Translations under genes and position numbers: made by a program
Notes under the pieces: generated by a model
The model's database searches: none
What the model was told of the DNA's origin: nothing
The model's input: only the letters and a program-made list of their open reading frames with translations
DNA from: Bacillus sonorensis NBRC 101234 = KCTC 13918
GTDB taxonomy: Bacteria; Bacillota; Bacilli; Bacillales; Bacillaceae
Direction of reading: 5' to 3'
Assembly: GCF_001592005.1 (NCBI RefSeq)
Contig: NZ_BCVZ01000029.1
Location: 1-33,342 of the forward strand
DNA: 33,342 nt
Shown: piece after piece, positions 33,040-33,342 of the stretch
Layout: each line of letters opens with the position of its first letter
How positions within the stretch are numbered: the first letter of the stretch is position 1

Positions 33040-33342
33040 TTAAGCCTCAAATTTCAGCTTTTCTATATCTCGTTTATTCGCCGCCAATTCTTTAGTCAAT
33101 TCGGTCAAATTGTGATCAAAAAAGGCGGTTCTTTTAAAAAGTTCTTTGAATTTTTCTCCTGTTTTGATTTTGAATGAGATCAGTTCGGCGTGGGTCTTTT
33201 CCTGAGCCTCTTTAATCGCTTGAAACATTGAAAAAATCTCATTTTTAAAAGAATTGAAATGTTCTTGATGTGACAAGGTTTCAGCTTTAAAAGAGTTGAA
33301 TTCTTGTTTAAATGAAGATAAATCTTGTTTAAGGCCGCTAAC
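33040..33342 (-). CDS. C-terminal part of a coiled-coil protein (truncated by the window edge)
   Basis: The frame is open to the right edge of the window: upstream of the first possible start (TTG 33276) it continues with 22 sense codons (VSGLKQDLSSFKQEFNSFK and on). I therefore treat it as a partial gene of at least 100 codons. The sequence is helical and heptad-like with a recurring SFK element (SSFKQEF, NSFKAET, NSFKNEI, ISFKIKT) and ends with a coiled coil (LTELTKELAANKRDIEKLKF). There is no membrane segment, no cysteine and no recognisable domain. It could be a structural, adaptor or phage/spore-type protein; I cannot name it. Confidence 0.6.
   Translation of the reverse strand, partial: VSGLKQDLSSFKQEFNSFKAETLSHQEHFNSFKNEIFSMFQAIKEAQEKTHAELISFKIKTGEKFKELFKRTAFFDHNLTELTKELAANKRDIEKLKFEA

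Overview
The window looks like chromosomal DNA of a Bacillus subtilis-group species, most probably B. licheniformis or a close relative. I judge this from protein recall and gene order, not from a search. The yfkK, yfkJ-I-H, yfkF, chaA-yfkD, yfkAB, yfjT, pdaA, corA(yfjQ), yfjP, yfjO, yfjM, acoABCL-acoR, yfjF, malA-malR-malP order follows the B. subtilis yfk/yfj region. Genes that I do not associate with this place in B. subtilis are interspersed: an alanine/Na+ symporter gene, an OsmC-like gene, gldA, an HXXEE gene, a niaP gene and sacXY. I see no transposase, integrase, phage gene, CRISPR array, rRNA or tRNA.

Left part (1-9.9 kb): small conserved and stress genes. yfkK and an AGCS amino-acid symporter are on the minus strand, and the symporter has a CodY-box-like site at its promoter. 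yfkJ-yfkI-yfkH and a 35-codon gene form a plus-strand operon that ends at a 13-bp terminator shared with the convergent MFS gene yfkF. An OsmC-like gene and chaA-yfkD follow, with a sigma-B-like promoter before chaA. yfkAB (radical SAM) faces yfkD across another shared terminator. Next come yfjT and the spore cortex deacetylase pdaA, the latter with a sigma-G-like promoter.

Middle part (9.9-18.5 kb): gldA (glycerol dehydrogenase) with an HXXEE membrane protein; a minus-strand pair of corA and an unfamiliar membrane protein with an extracellular beta-rich domain; yfjP-yfjO (DNA glycosylase and RNA methyltransferase); yfjM; a decayed gene remnant (about 16.4-16.8 kb); a small secreted YckD-type protein; and the niacin transporter niaP.

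Right part (18.5-33.3 kb): three carbon-use modules with visible control elements. sacX-sacY is preceded by a promoter, a ribonucleic antiterminator (RAT) and a long-range terminator, so SacY probably controls its own operon. acoABCL (acetoin dehydrogenase complex) has a -24/-12 sigma-54 promoter and an upstream 32-bp palindrome likely bound by AcoR. acoR has its own sigma-A promoter overlapped by a cre site. malA-malR-malP (maltose uptake and 6-phospho-maltose hydrolysis) has a cre site at the malA start of transcription and an unusual inverted repeat embracing the malR start. The window ends inside a coiled-coil protein gene on the minus strand.

I did not find a convincing new multi-gene system. 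The best leads are the malR inverted repeat, the sacXY leader, the extracellular-domain membrane protein beside corA, the 35-codon gene after yfkH and the gene remnant at 16.4 kb.
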